From: Streptomyces sp. WMMC940 | GTDB lineage: Bacteria > Actinomycetota > Actinomycetes > Streptomycetales > Streptomycetaceae | Length of the DNA: 64,000 nucleotides | NCBI RefSeq assembly: GCF_027460265.1 | Contig: NZ_JAPZBC010000001.1 | Coordinates: 992,001-1,056,000 of the forward strand | Reading direction: 5' to 3' | Part shown: piece by piece, positions 26,288 to 34,281 of the stretch | Numbering within the stretch: position 1 is the first letter of the stretch | Layout of the letters: each line of letters opens with the position of its first letter | The notes under the pieces: model-generated | Told to the model about the DNA's origin: nothing | Seen by the model: only the letters and a program-made list of their open reading frames with translations | Database searches by the model: none | Position numbers and translations under genes: made by a program

Positions 26288-26807
26288 CGTACGGGGAACC
26301 CGGGCTCGCCGGGAGCCGCCGCCGTGGACACGGGTGCGGGACGCGCCGAAGACGGAACGGGGAGCGGGCCGACGCGTGCTGCGGATCCGGGCGCCCTGCT
26401 CCTCGCGCGCGTCGAGCGGTGCCGCCGGCCGCGCGGTCGTGTCGGGGCCGTCCGGAGGCGGAACGGTGCGGGTCGCCGGCGGGGGGCCGGGCGACCGGTC
26501 GCGGGTCAGCGATGGGCGGCGAAAGCCGGCCGGACCGTCCCTCGCCGCCTCGGCGTCGGGTCGCCGTGGCAGCAGCGGCCGCACCCGGCCTGCCGCCGGA
26601 GACCGGCCGGCCGCCGAGGAAGCCTCCTTCCAGGGAGCGGTGGCCGCGGGCTCCGCCGCCCCGAGGCCCACGCCCTGCGCCGCGTACGGACCGGGAACCG
26701 GGCTGCCGGAGGTGTTGGGCCGCGACCCGGCGGCGGTCGGGGCGGCGAACGGGTGATCTTCAGGGCGGCCGGTCTGCCTCGCCGGGGCAGCGGTTACGCG
26801 TGGCGAC
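26288..26807. other. 520-bp stretch without a supported gene
   Basis: Open frames on both strands are Arg/Pro/Gly-rich with no domain pattern, and they look like high-GC shadows. Nothing regulatory stands out apart from being upstream of the PepSY lipoprotein gene. Confidence 0.4.
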
Positions 26808-27518
26808 ATGAACGAATCGCTGCATGCTCTCCGTCTGCGTTCCGCCCTGCCCGCATGTCTCGTCGTCTGCTCCGCCCTGCTCGTCACCGGCTGCGGCAGC
26901 GACGGGGGAACCAAGGGTCCGGCGGCCGTCGCCACGCCGGCGGCTCCAACCGGCGTCAGCCCCACCGCTTCACCGGACCCCACGGACACCGGGGCCCGTC
27001 TCACCGACGACCAGGTCGCGCGCATGTCGCTGGTGAAGGCGGCCAAGGTCCCCTGGGACGAGGCCGCCGACACAGCCCTCGGCACCGTCGCCGGGAGCAA
27101 GCTGGTCGCGATCGAGCTGCGGCGCTACAAGGGCGGCGCCACCGCCTCACCCGTACCGAGCCCCGGCAGTCCCGAGTGGACCGCCGAGGTGGCCGGCCAG
27201 AACGGCATGGTCCACCGGGTCCTCGTGGACGGCGTGTCCGGCACGGTGCTGCGGTCCCAGCCGGAGACCGATCAGGACGCGGACGACATGCGTGAGCTCA
27301 CCGACCGCCTGACCAGGGCTCAGGTGTCGCCGGAGCAGGCGGTGAAGACGGCCACGGAGAGGAAGCAGGGAACCGTCACCGACGTCCACCTGGGTGACGA
27401 GGACAACACGCTCGTGTGGTCGGTGGACGTCGTCAACCAGCAGGACTGGAGCAAGACGGCCTTCGACATCGACGCCGCCACCGGCGAGGTGCTGCGCGAG
27501 CAGGTGGACAAGGGCTGA
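26808..27518 (+). CDS. PepSY-domain lipoprotein
   Basis: The 236-residue product has a lipoprotein signal (LPACLVVCSALLVTGCGSDGG) with lipobox LVTGC, so it is anchored on the outer face of the membrane after cleavage. A Thr/Pro/Ala spacer follows. Two PepSY-like units are visible: MSLVKAAKVPWDEAADTALGTVAGSKLVAIELRR...VLVDGVSGTVLRS and VSPEQAVKTATERKQGTVTDVHLGDE...WSVDVVNQ...FDIDAATGEVLR. PepSY domains inhibit peptidases or act as sensor domains, but the partner here is unknown. The gene is single. Confidence 0.88.
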   Translation: MNESLHALRLRSALPACLVVCSALLVTGCGSDGGTKGPAAVATPAAPTGVSPTASPDPTDTGARLTDDQVARMSLVKAAKVPWDEAADTALGTVAGSKLVAIELRRYKGGATASPVPSPGSPEWTAEVAGQNGMVHRVLVDGVSGTVLRSQPETDQDADDMRELTDRLTRAQVSPEQAVKTATERKQGTVTDVHLGDEDNTLVWSVDVVNQQDWSKTAFDIDAATGEVLREQVDKG

Positions 27519-27778
27519 CCCTCCCCGCTGACCGGACACTCGGCGCCCGACGCCCGGGCGGGGTGCTCGCCGGAGCCGGACGCGCCCGCCCGGCGTCGAT
27601 CCGGTCCGCGCCGCCCGGAGCCTGTCGAACGCCCCGGGCGTCGGTCCGGACCCCGCCGGGCACACTGCCGCACGGGCGATAAACCGGCTGCGCCGAGAGG
27701 TCCGGAACGTCCAGACTGTTCGGACGCATCGAACAGTCCGGGTGCACCGGACCTCGCCTCGTCCCAGGAGTCCTCAGC

Positions 27779-28840
27779 GTGCAGGCAGCCGTCTCCGTCA
27801 CGCCCGCCCGTGTCCCCGAGCTGCTGCTCGGCCTCGCCACGGTGCGCCCCGTCTTCCTGTGGGGTGCCCCAGGCATCGGCAAGTCGTCCCTCGTAAGGAA
27901 CTTCGCCGAGTCCCTCGGCCTCGAGTGCGTCAGCCTCCTCGGCACCCAGCTCGCGCCCGAGGACCTCATCGGCGTCCCGCAGATCCGTGACGGACGGTCC
28001 GTCTTCTGCCCGCCGGAGGCCATCGCGCGGGACGAACCGTACTGCCTGTTCCTCGACGAGCTGAACGCCGCGACCCCCGATGTGCAGAAGGCGTTCTACT
28101 CCCTGATCCTCGACCGGCGCATCGGAACCTACGAACTCCCCGAGGGCTCCGTCGTCATCGGCGCCGGCAACCGCGCCACCGACAACGCGCTGGCCCGGCC
28201 CGTCGCCTCCGCCCTGGTCAACCGCCTCACCCACGTCCATCTGCGCGCCTCCGCCACGGACTGGCTCGTATGGGCGGGCGAGAACGGGATCCACCCGTGG
28301 GTCGTCGACTACGTCAGCGACCGGCCCGACCACCTCTGGTCGCAGCCGCCGAAGACGGAGGAGCCCTTCTCCACCCCCCGCTCGTGGCACATGCTCTCCG
28401 ACGCCCTGCACTCCTTCGGTCCGACGCTCGACGAGGAGACCCTCAGGATCGTCGCGCACGGCACGCTCACGCCCGCGCACGCCGTGTCCTTCTGCGGCTA
28501 CGCAAAGATCGTGCGGCACGCGTACGGCATCGACGCCATCATCAAGGGCGACGCGTCCTGGCCGAACCGCATCGAGGACCGCGACCTGCTCTACTACCTC
28601 GCCGACGCCTTCCGGGGCCGGCTGGTCAAGGAACTCCCCGCCGCCAAGGACCAGATCCCGCCCGCTCTGCGGCAGACCGCGCACCGAGCCAAGGCGCTGC
28701 TCGTCCAGCTCGCCGAGATCTCCGTCGAGGTCGCCCAGACCGTCATCCGGGACGACGAGGACGGCCTGCCCGTGCTGCCCGCCTGGTTCCTCGTCGAGGC
28801 CGCCCGCGACATGCCGCGGCTGGTCGAGGCCCGCCGGTGA
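27779..28840 (+). CDS. MoxR-type AAA+ ATPase
   Basis: The 353-residue product starts at GTG after CCAGGAG. Walker A GAPGIGKSS lies at about residues 29-37, Walker B LFLDELNAAT near 90, and sensor 1 VIGAGNRATDN near 125. NRLTHVHLRA is the usual strand after the arginine finger. These chaperone-like ATPases remodel or activate metal-binding VWA partners. The stop overlaps the start of the next gene (GTGA), which encodes precisely such a partner. The pair is a conserved actinobacterial arrangement of unknown physiological target. Confidence 0.88.
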   Translation: MQAAVSVTPARVPELLLGLATVRPVFLWGAPGIGKSSLVRNFAESLGLECVSLLGTQLAPEDLIGVPQIRDGRSVFCPPEAIARDEPYCLFLDELNAATPDVQKAFYSLILDRRIGTYELPEGSVVIGAGNRATDNALARPVASALVNRLTHVHLRASATDWLVWAGENGIHPWVVDYVSDRPDHLWSQPPKTEEPFSTPRSWHMLSDALHSFGPTLDEETLRIVAHGTLTPAHAVSFCGYAKIVRHAYGIDAIIKGDASWPNRIEDRDLLYYLADAFRGRLVKELPAAKDQIPPALRQTAHRAKALLVQLAEISVEVAQTVIRDDEDGLPVLPAWFLVEAARDMPRLVEARR

Positions 28841-30636
28841 GCCGGACGCCGCGCGGGAAGAAGGCAAGGCCCGACCCGGCCGCCGAGTCCTTCCTCGCCG
28901 GTCTGGCCGCCGTCAAGCGCAACCCGGCCCTCGCTTCCCTGGACGCCGACGTCTGCCGCAGCCGCGACTGCGCTCTCGGCCCGCGCCACGGCCTGGCCGC
29001 CGTCGACTCCAACGGCACGGTCCATGTCCACCCCGACCGCCGTGCCGAGCCGGCCGAGTGGGCGTGGGCCATCGCCCACTGCCTCATCCATCTCGGCTTC
29101 GGCCACGTCCCCGCGGACAAGGGCCCCCGCGTCCAGCCCGACCGGTCCGACCTCGCCGCCCGCTGTGCCGTCGTCAACCGCTTCCTGCTCACCTACCCCG
29201 TCGGGCGTGCCCCCGAGCACCTCCCTGCCTCCTACCCCGACGGCGACGAGGAGCAGCTGGCGAAGCGCTGGCGCCGCGACGGCATCCCCGCCGCGTACGA
29301 GGGCTGCGGTACGGGCGGTGACTCCCCCGACCAGATCCTGGTGTCGTGGTCGCGGTGGCACACTCCGGCCGACTGGCAGCTGGCCTTCGCGCACGCCCTC
29401 ACGCGCACCGTGTCCGCCGCCATGGACCTGGCGGGCGGCCGCCGCGACACGCTCACCGGTGAACGGCTCCCCGCACGGCCCTGGGAACGCGCCCTCAGCT
29501 GGTTCGTCTCCTCGTACCCGCTTCTCGGCGGGATCGCGTCCGGCATGACGGTCGTCGCCGACGCCGAACTCTCCCGCGCGCACGGCATCGCCGTCGCCGC
29601 CGTGGACGCCACGGCCGGCGAGATCTACGTCAACCCGCTGCGGCGGTACGACGACGAGGAGTGGCGCTTCGTCCTGGCCCACGAGATGCTGCACGCCGCC
29701 CTGCGCCACGGTGACCGGCGCGGAGGCCGCGACCCCTACCTGTTCAACGTCGCCGCCGACTACGTGATCAACGGCTGGCTCGTCGGGATGGGCGTCGGCA
29801 CGATGCCCGAAGGGCTGCTGTACGACCCGGCGTTGAAGGACCTCTCCGCGGAGGAGGTGTACGACCGGATCGTCACCGACGCCCGCCGCACCGGACGGCT
29901 GGCCACCCTCCGGGGCAAGGGCGTCGGGGACATCCTCGGCGAACCGCTCGGCGGACGTCCCCGTGACTGGGTGGACCTCGACGAGTTCTACCGGCGCGGC
30001 CTGGTCCAGGGGCTCGATCTGCATCTGGGCGGCGGGCGCGGCCTGCTGCCCTCCGGACTGGTCCAGGAGATCCGGGCGCTCGCCCACCCGCCGGTTCCGT
30101 GGGACGCCCGACTGGCGCGCTGGTTCGACGAGTTCGTGCCCCGCCCCGAGGCCGTACGCAGCTACGCACGGCCCGCCCGCCGTCAGGCGTCGACCCCCGA
30201 CATCCCGCGCGCCGGACGGTACTTCCCGCCCGAGGAGGTCACCCGGTGCACCTTCGGCGTCGTCCTGGACACCTCCGGCTCCATGGGCACGCGGCTCCTC
30301 GGCAAGGCACTCGGCGCCGTCGCCTCGTACGCCGAGGCGCGGGACGTACCGGCCGCCCGGGTGGTCTTCTGCGACGCCGCCGCGTACGACGCGGGCTATC
30401 TGCCGCCGGCGGAGATCGCGGGCCGGGTCCGGGTGCGCGGGCGCGGCGGCACGGTCCTCCAGCCGGGGGTCGACCTCCTGCGGCGCGCTGAGGACTTCCC
30501 GGCGACGGCGCCCGTGCTCGTCATCACGGACGGCCACTGCGATGTGCTGCGCGTACGGCCCGAACACGCCTATCTCGTCCCGGAGGGTGCCTCGCTCCCC
30601 TTCACGCCCCGCGGGCCGGTGTTCCGCCTCAGCTGA
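28837..30636 (+). CDS. VWA-like metallopeptidase partner of the MoxR ATPase (DUF2201 type)
   Basis: The product has 599 residues. A metallopeptidase-like domain has HEMLHAALRHGD at about residues 281-292 (HExxH plus a further His). Earlier, a second related unit (IAHCLIHLGFGHV, residues ~82-94) has the HxxxHLxxGH pattern of a degenerate site. The C-terminal VWA-like domain has the MIDAS motif DTSGSMG near residue 478 and ITDGHCD. The combination is that of the DUF2201 putative metallopeptidase/VWA family. Translation is coupled to the MoxR gene. Cytosolic proteolysis or protein remodelling is plausible. Confidence 0.85.
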   Translation: MSRTPRGKKARPDPAAESFLAGLAAVKRNPALASLDADVCRSRDCALGPRHGLAAVDSNGTVHVHPDRRAEPAEWAWAIAHCLIHLGFGHVPADKGPRVQPDRSDLAARCAVVNRFLLTYPVGRAPEHLPASYPDGDEEQLAKRWRRDGIPAAYEGCGTGGDSPDQILVSWSRWHTPADWQLAFAHALTRTVSAAMDLAGGRRDTLTGERLPARPWERALSWFVSSYPLLGGIASGMTVVADAELSRAHGIAVAAVDATAGEIYVNPLRRYDDEEWRFVLAHEMLHAALRHGDRRGGRDPYLFNVAADYVINGWLVGMGVGTMPEGLLYDPALKDLSAEEVYDRIVTDARRTGRLATLRGKGVGDILGEPLGGRPRDWVDLDEFYRRGLVQGLDLHLGGGRGLLPSGLVQEIRALAHPPVPWDARLARWFDEFVPRPEAVRSYARPARRQASTPDIPRAGRYFPPEEVTRCTFGVVLDTSGSMGTRLLGKALGAVASYAEARDVPAARVVFCDAAAYDAGYLPPAEIAGRVRVRGRGGTVLQPGVDLLRRAEDFPATAPVLVITDGHCDVLRVRPEHAYLVPEGASLPFTPRGPVFRLS

Positions 30637-30878
30637 GACCGACCGCGGCACCCGGCTCGAAAAGTCCGCCCGCTGAAGGGACATGACGATCTCACACCGA
30701 CTTGAGGAACGTATGCGGCCGAGCACCGGCCGGCGCCGAACCGCCCGACCTCGCCCCGGCGACGGGCACCCTCGCGACCGGGGCTCGGGCCGGATCGGTC
30801 CCGGTGACCGCATGGAGCGTGGTTCCGGGCCCCGGGCTGCGCGATCCGGCCGGTCATGAGGGGGTTCAGGACCCCGGA

Positions 30879-31280
30879 CTACGCCTTCCGTGCGTCGACG
30901 AGCTCGTCCAGCTCCCGCATCGCCTCGGCATGGGCACTCATCCGGAGACTCACACTGCCGCTCGTGAAGAGCCCGACACCGACCACCGACACCGGTACGG
31001 ACAGTCCGAGCACAACCAGGGCTTCAGGCCAGTCGCGTTCGTTCTGGCACCAATCACCCATCCGCAGGCCCTCGTTGGCCGTACCGTGTTCGGTCAGCAA
31101 TCGCGACTCGCACTCCGCGGGGTGCTGGTCGTCGGGCTCCTCGTCGACCGTGTACGGCGTGAGCAGCAGCAGGGCGCACCACGCCCACTGAAAGGTCGCG
31201 ACAGCCAGCAGACCCATCCCCCAGGCGCGTATCCGGCCGGCCCTGTCGCGGAAGTCGAGATCGTACTCACGTGAACGCAT
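30879..31280 (-). CDS. Two-helix membrane protein of unknown function
   Basis: The 133-residue product starts MRSREYDLDFRDRAGRIRAWGMG. Helix 1 is LLAVATFQWAWCALLLLTPYTV and helix 2 is ALVVLGLSVPVSVVGVGLFTSGS. The loop between them (about 50 residues) is acidic and has two Cys (PAECESR and MGDWCQNE), likely outside and able to form a disulfide. The tail is a short helix (AHAEAMRELDELVDARK). I recognise no family. Confidence 0.7.
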   Translation of the reverse strand: MRSREYDLDFRDRAGRIRAWGMGLLAVATFQWAWCALLLLTPYTVDEEPDDQHPAECESRLLTEHGTANEGLRMGDWCQNERDWPEALVVLGLSVPVSVVGVGLFTSGSVSLRMSAHAEAMRELDELVDARKA

Positions 31281-31465
31281 GGCGGACGAATCTACCAGCG
31301 GGTTCCCGCGGCATCAGCGGTGCTCCGGCTCCGCTGAATTCGCGGTGAACGGCGCACCGGCGCACCCGTCCTGCTCCTCGCCCGGCCCCGGTCGACCGGC
31401 AGCGGTCCCACTGCCTGCCCCATGCCCCGATCGGGTCGGTGGCGGCACCTCGCCACCGGCGAAGC

Positions 31466-31591
31466 GGGTCCCGGCCGGGCGGTGGGTCCCGGCCGGGCGG
31501 TGGGTCCCGGCCGGGCGGTGGGTCCCGGCCGGGCGGTGGGTCCCGGCCGGGCGGTGGGTCCCGGCCGGGCGGTGGGTCCCGGCCGGGCGGT
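31466..31591. repeat. Seven perfect copies of an 18-bp tandem repeat
   Basis: The unit GGGTCCCGGCCGGGCGGT is repeated exactly seven times head to tail. It fills the middle of the 444-bp gap (31281-31724) between two minus-strand genes, just beyond the 3' end of the macrodomain gene. Because 18 is a multiple of three, all frames stay open and give apparent hexapeptide repeats, which I do not regard as a gene. The inner CCCGGCCGGG is self-complementary. Confidence 0.95.
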
Positions 31592-31724
31592 GGATACGAT
31601 GGCGCACCGGCACCCGGGGCGCCCCGCCGTACCGGCCGACGCCGCGTCCCGCCCACGAGACGGCGGCCGACCGTACGCCCCGCCGCCGACCGTGCGAGCC
31701 GAACCACTCCGGGATCCGAGCGGC

Positions 31725-32405
31725 TCATCGACGACGCGACCCGGTGCGCGTGGGCGGCACGATGCGTACCCGCCTCTCCACAGGGGCGCTGTCGATGTCG
31801 TCGAGTTGCGCGACGATCGTGTTGCGCAGTTCGTCGTAGTCGTCGAAGGAACAGTCGTGGAAGAGGGTGTAACCCGTCCACATCAGATTGGCGCACACCC
31901 GTGCCGGCACCCGACCGGTCCTGGCGCCCATACCCACCAACGCCACCGAGCGGACACTGCCCGGCGCCTTCTTGTTCTGCTGGTGGACCGCCTGGAACGC
32001 GGCGGCGCAGGCAAGCGCCACGTTCAAGGTCTCGCTGACGTTCTGCGAGGACGACTCCATCGTCGGCGTCGAGATCAGGAACCTCGGGGTGACCGCCCCG
32101 GACGGGACGCACACCGCGCTGCCGACCGGGAGCGCTCCGTCGAAACCGCTGCGGATCGCCCTCTGCACCCGCAGTTGGATGCCGGCGCCGAGATGCCGCT
32201 TGATGACGGCGTCGACCCCACCGTCCATCCGCCCACGGGAGTTGGTGGGACTGACCCATGCGTCGACGTCCACGTCGACGATCGAGCCCTGGCGGATCTC
32301 CATCCCCGGGATGTCGGCGAAGGCGGCCCGCCACGCCTCCACCACTGCCTTGTTGACATCGGTCAGCACCACTTCGAGGCGTGGCTGCACACGGTCCGCG
32401 GTCAC
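31725..32405 (-). CDS. Macrodomain protein
   Basis: The 226-residue product starts with GTG. The macro fold is recognisable: QGSIVDVDVDAWVSPTNSRGRMDGGVDAVIKRHLG (residues ~40-74) matches the DAIVNxANxxLxxGGGVDxAI ADP-ribose loop, with SPTNS and MDGGVD. LPVGSAVCVPSGAV and FLISTPTM are the following strands, and VRSVALVGMGARTGRVP is the second ADP-ribose loop. Macrodomains bind or hydrolyse ADP-ribose from protein or nucleic acid. The gene diverges, with 186 bases between, from a gene with an ADP-ribosyltransferase domain. It is therefore likely the matching reader, eraser or antitoxin, by analogy with DarG. Confidence 0.85.
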   Translation of the reverse strand: MTADRVQPRLEVVLTDVNKAVVEAWRAAFADIPGMEIRQGSIVDVDVDAWVSPTNSRGRMDGGVDAVIKRHLGAGIQLRVQRAIRSGFDGALPVGSAVCVPSGAVTPRFLISTPTMESSSQNVSETLNVALACAAAFQAVHQQNKKAPGSVRSVALVGMGARTGRVPARVCANLMWTGYTLFHDCSFDDYDELRNTIVAQLDDIDSAPVERRVRIVPPTRTGSRRR

Positions 32406-32591
32406 GGTTCACTCCGATCGGGAACGGTCACTCAACTGATCGGGACGCTACTGCCCGGCACTGACAACGGAGTCGTCCCGCCCTGTGTGCGGCAGCCGGA
32501 AGGGGACTGTCAGTGGGCCCGCATAGCCTCGTGGCACTGCTCGGATCAGCCCTTCCACCAGCACGCTTCGACCCTCCGGAGTCCGTCCGTC

Positions 32592-34208
32592 ATGAGCGAT
32601 GTGCACACCCCCGCCCCGTCCGGCCCGAACGACCCGCTGGCCCTCTCGGAACTGTTCGAGGGCGGCGCTGAACCGTGGCTTCCCCTGCTGAAGCCGGTCA
32701 TCGAAGCACAGCAGGACGCGGCCGAGTTCATCGGCCCGGGCCGCCGCCCGGAGGTCGTCCCGGTCCGCGAACTGACCTTCCAGGCGCTCAAACCCAACGC
32801 GCCGCACAAGTGGAAGGTCGTCGTCTTCGGTCAGAACCCGTACCCGCGGCCCGAGAGCGCCACCGGCATCGCCATGTTCGACAACACCTTCCACGACTGG
32901 AGGGACGGCCAGTTCGGCAGGGTCGTCAGCATCCGCTGCCTCATCAAGGCAGCGGCGATGTGGAAGTACGGCATACCCAAGAAGACCCCGATAGCCGACG
33001 TGCGAGCGCTGCTGAGGAAGCACGACACGGTCCAGCCGCCGGAGTGGTTCCAGGCGATGCTCACCCAGGGCGTTCTGCTGCTGAACGCGGCGCTGACGGC
33101 CAACAGCGACGGGGCGATCGGCACCGACCGTCACACCAGGTTCTGGCGGCCGGTCGCCGAGCGGATCGTCGAGGGAATCCTGAAGGCCAAGCAGACGGCG
33201 GACGAGGAGGACCGTGGGGTCGTCTTCGCGTGGTGGGGGGCGCACGCGCGGAGTCTGAAGAAGGTCGTTCTGGAGCTCCAGAAGAAGTACCCCGAGGTCG
33301 ACGTCCGGCACATCGACCACGCCAACCCCGCGGCGCAGGGCGACATCTTCTGCGACGGCGACCATCTCGGGACGGTGAACGACGCGCTCGCATCGCTGGG
33401 TGCCGACGGGATCGACTGGCTGCCGAGCACCGGCTGGCACGAGCTCGCCGCCGAGGACGGCGGGGCACGCGGTGCCGCTGCCGCACGCATGGGCGCGTTC
33501 ATCGCGTCCACGATGGAACTGCACCAGCTGTATCTCGACCGGCTCTCCGGGGTGAAGGACGAAGGACTCGTCCTCCCCGCTATCACGGGTGTGTTCGACA
33601 CCCCCCTCATGGACCTCCGTGGAGCCGTCGCCCCGGTCACCACGCTGCTGTCCGGGCTGGCTCGTCACGTCGACCGATCGCACGAGTTCGGCAAGCTGCG
33701 GGCGGACGGGGCGTCCGGCGGCCTCTCCGCCGACGCGATCGCCGCCCTCCACCTCTACACCTGTGAATCCGCGTTCTACCGGGAGATCAACGCCGTGCTG
33801 CGCTCCTCGGACCGGACCGGACTCGTCCCGTACCTGCCGTATCTGCGACTGCTGTTCTCCGCGGTGTCGCAACTGCCCGTCCGCACCCGGCCGTTGTGGC
33901 GCGGGGTGCCGCTCGACCTGCGTGCGCAGTATCCGCTCGGCCGGACGGTGACCTGGTGGGGTGTGTCCTCGTGCACGTCCGAACTCGGCGTGGCCAAGGC
34001 GTTCCTCGGCAGCCGCGGCAAGCGGACGCTGTTCGAGGTGGTCCCCGCCCGGGCCGTGGGCATCCGCGACTTCTCCGCGTTCACCGGGGAGGACGAGTTC
34101 ATCCTCCTGCCCGGTACCCAGCTGAAGGTGACGGACGTCAGGGTCGAACGCGGCGGCCTGTGCACCGTACGGCTGACGGAGCTGGACGAGCCGCCTCTGG
34201 TGTCCTGA
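32592..34208 (+). CDS. Uracil-DNA-glycosylase-like / ADP-ribosyltransferase fusion protein
   Basis: The product has 538 residues. Residues ~70-285 follow family 1 UDG: VVVFGQNPYP (79-84, normally GQDPYH), TQGVLLLNAALTAN (158-171), FAWWGAHARSLKK (212-224) and RHIDHANPAAQGDIFCDGDHLGTVN (239 on, the HPSPL loop). The water-activating Asp and the following His are Asn82 and Pro84, so glycosylase activity is doubtful, although His243 remains. Residues ~385-530 are an R-S-E ADP-ribosyltransferase: LYTCESAFYREINAVLR, R437 in LWRGVP, WWGVSSCTS (455-463) and ExE at E500/E502 in TGEDEFILLPGT. The linker is helical. The divergent macrodomain gene suggests a functional pair. I know of no described protein with this fusion. 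Confidence 0.85.
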   Translation: MSDVHTPAPSGPNDPLALSELFEGGAEPWLPLLKPVIEAQQDAAEFIGPGRRPEVVPVRELTFQALKPNAPHKWKVVVFGQNPYPRPESATGIAMFDNTFHDWRDGQFGRVVSIRCLIKAAAMWKYGIPKKTPIADVRALLRKHDTVQPPEWFQAMLTQGVLLLNAALTANSDGAIGTDRHTRFWRPVAERIVEGILKAKQTADEEDRGVVFAWWGAHARSLKKVVLELQKKYPEVDVRHIDHANPAAQGDIFCDGDHLGTVNDALASLGADGIDWLPSTGWHELAAEDGGARGAAAARMGAFIASTMELHQLYLDRLSGVKDEGLVLPAITGVFDTPLMDLRGAVAPVTTLLSGLARHVDRSHEFGKLRADGASGGLSADAIAALHLYTCESAFYREINAVLRSSDRTGLVPYLPYLRLLFSAVSQLPVRTRPLWRGVPLDLRAQYPLGRTVTWWGVSSCTSELGVAKAFLGSRGKRTLFEVVPARAVGIRDFSAFTGEDEFILLPGTQLKVTDVRVERGGLCTVRLTELDEPPLVS

Positions 34209-34281
34209 ACGCACCACGGGCGGATACGTCGCTGCCCGGGGGGCGGGGAGCAGGCACCGGCTCAGACATTGCGCAACACGC

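Noticed and set aside
31466..31591. Possible CRISPR array
   Set aside because: Perfect head-to-tail 18-bp units without spacers.
31314..31613. Minus-strand frame encoding seven RPAGTH repeats
   Set aside because: It exists only because the 18-bp repeat preserves every frame. There is no ribosome-binding site or domain.
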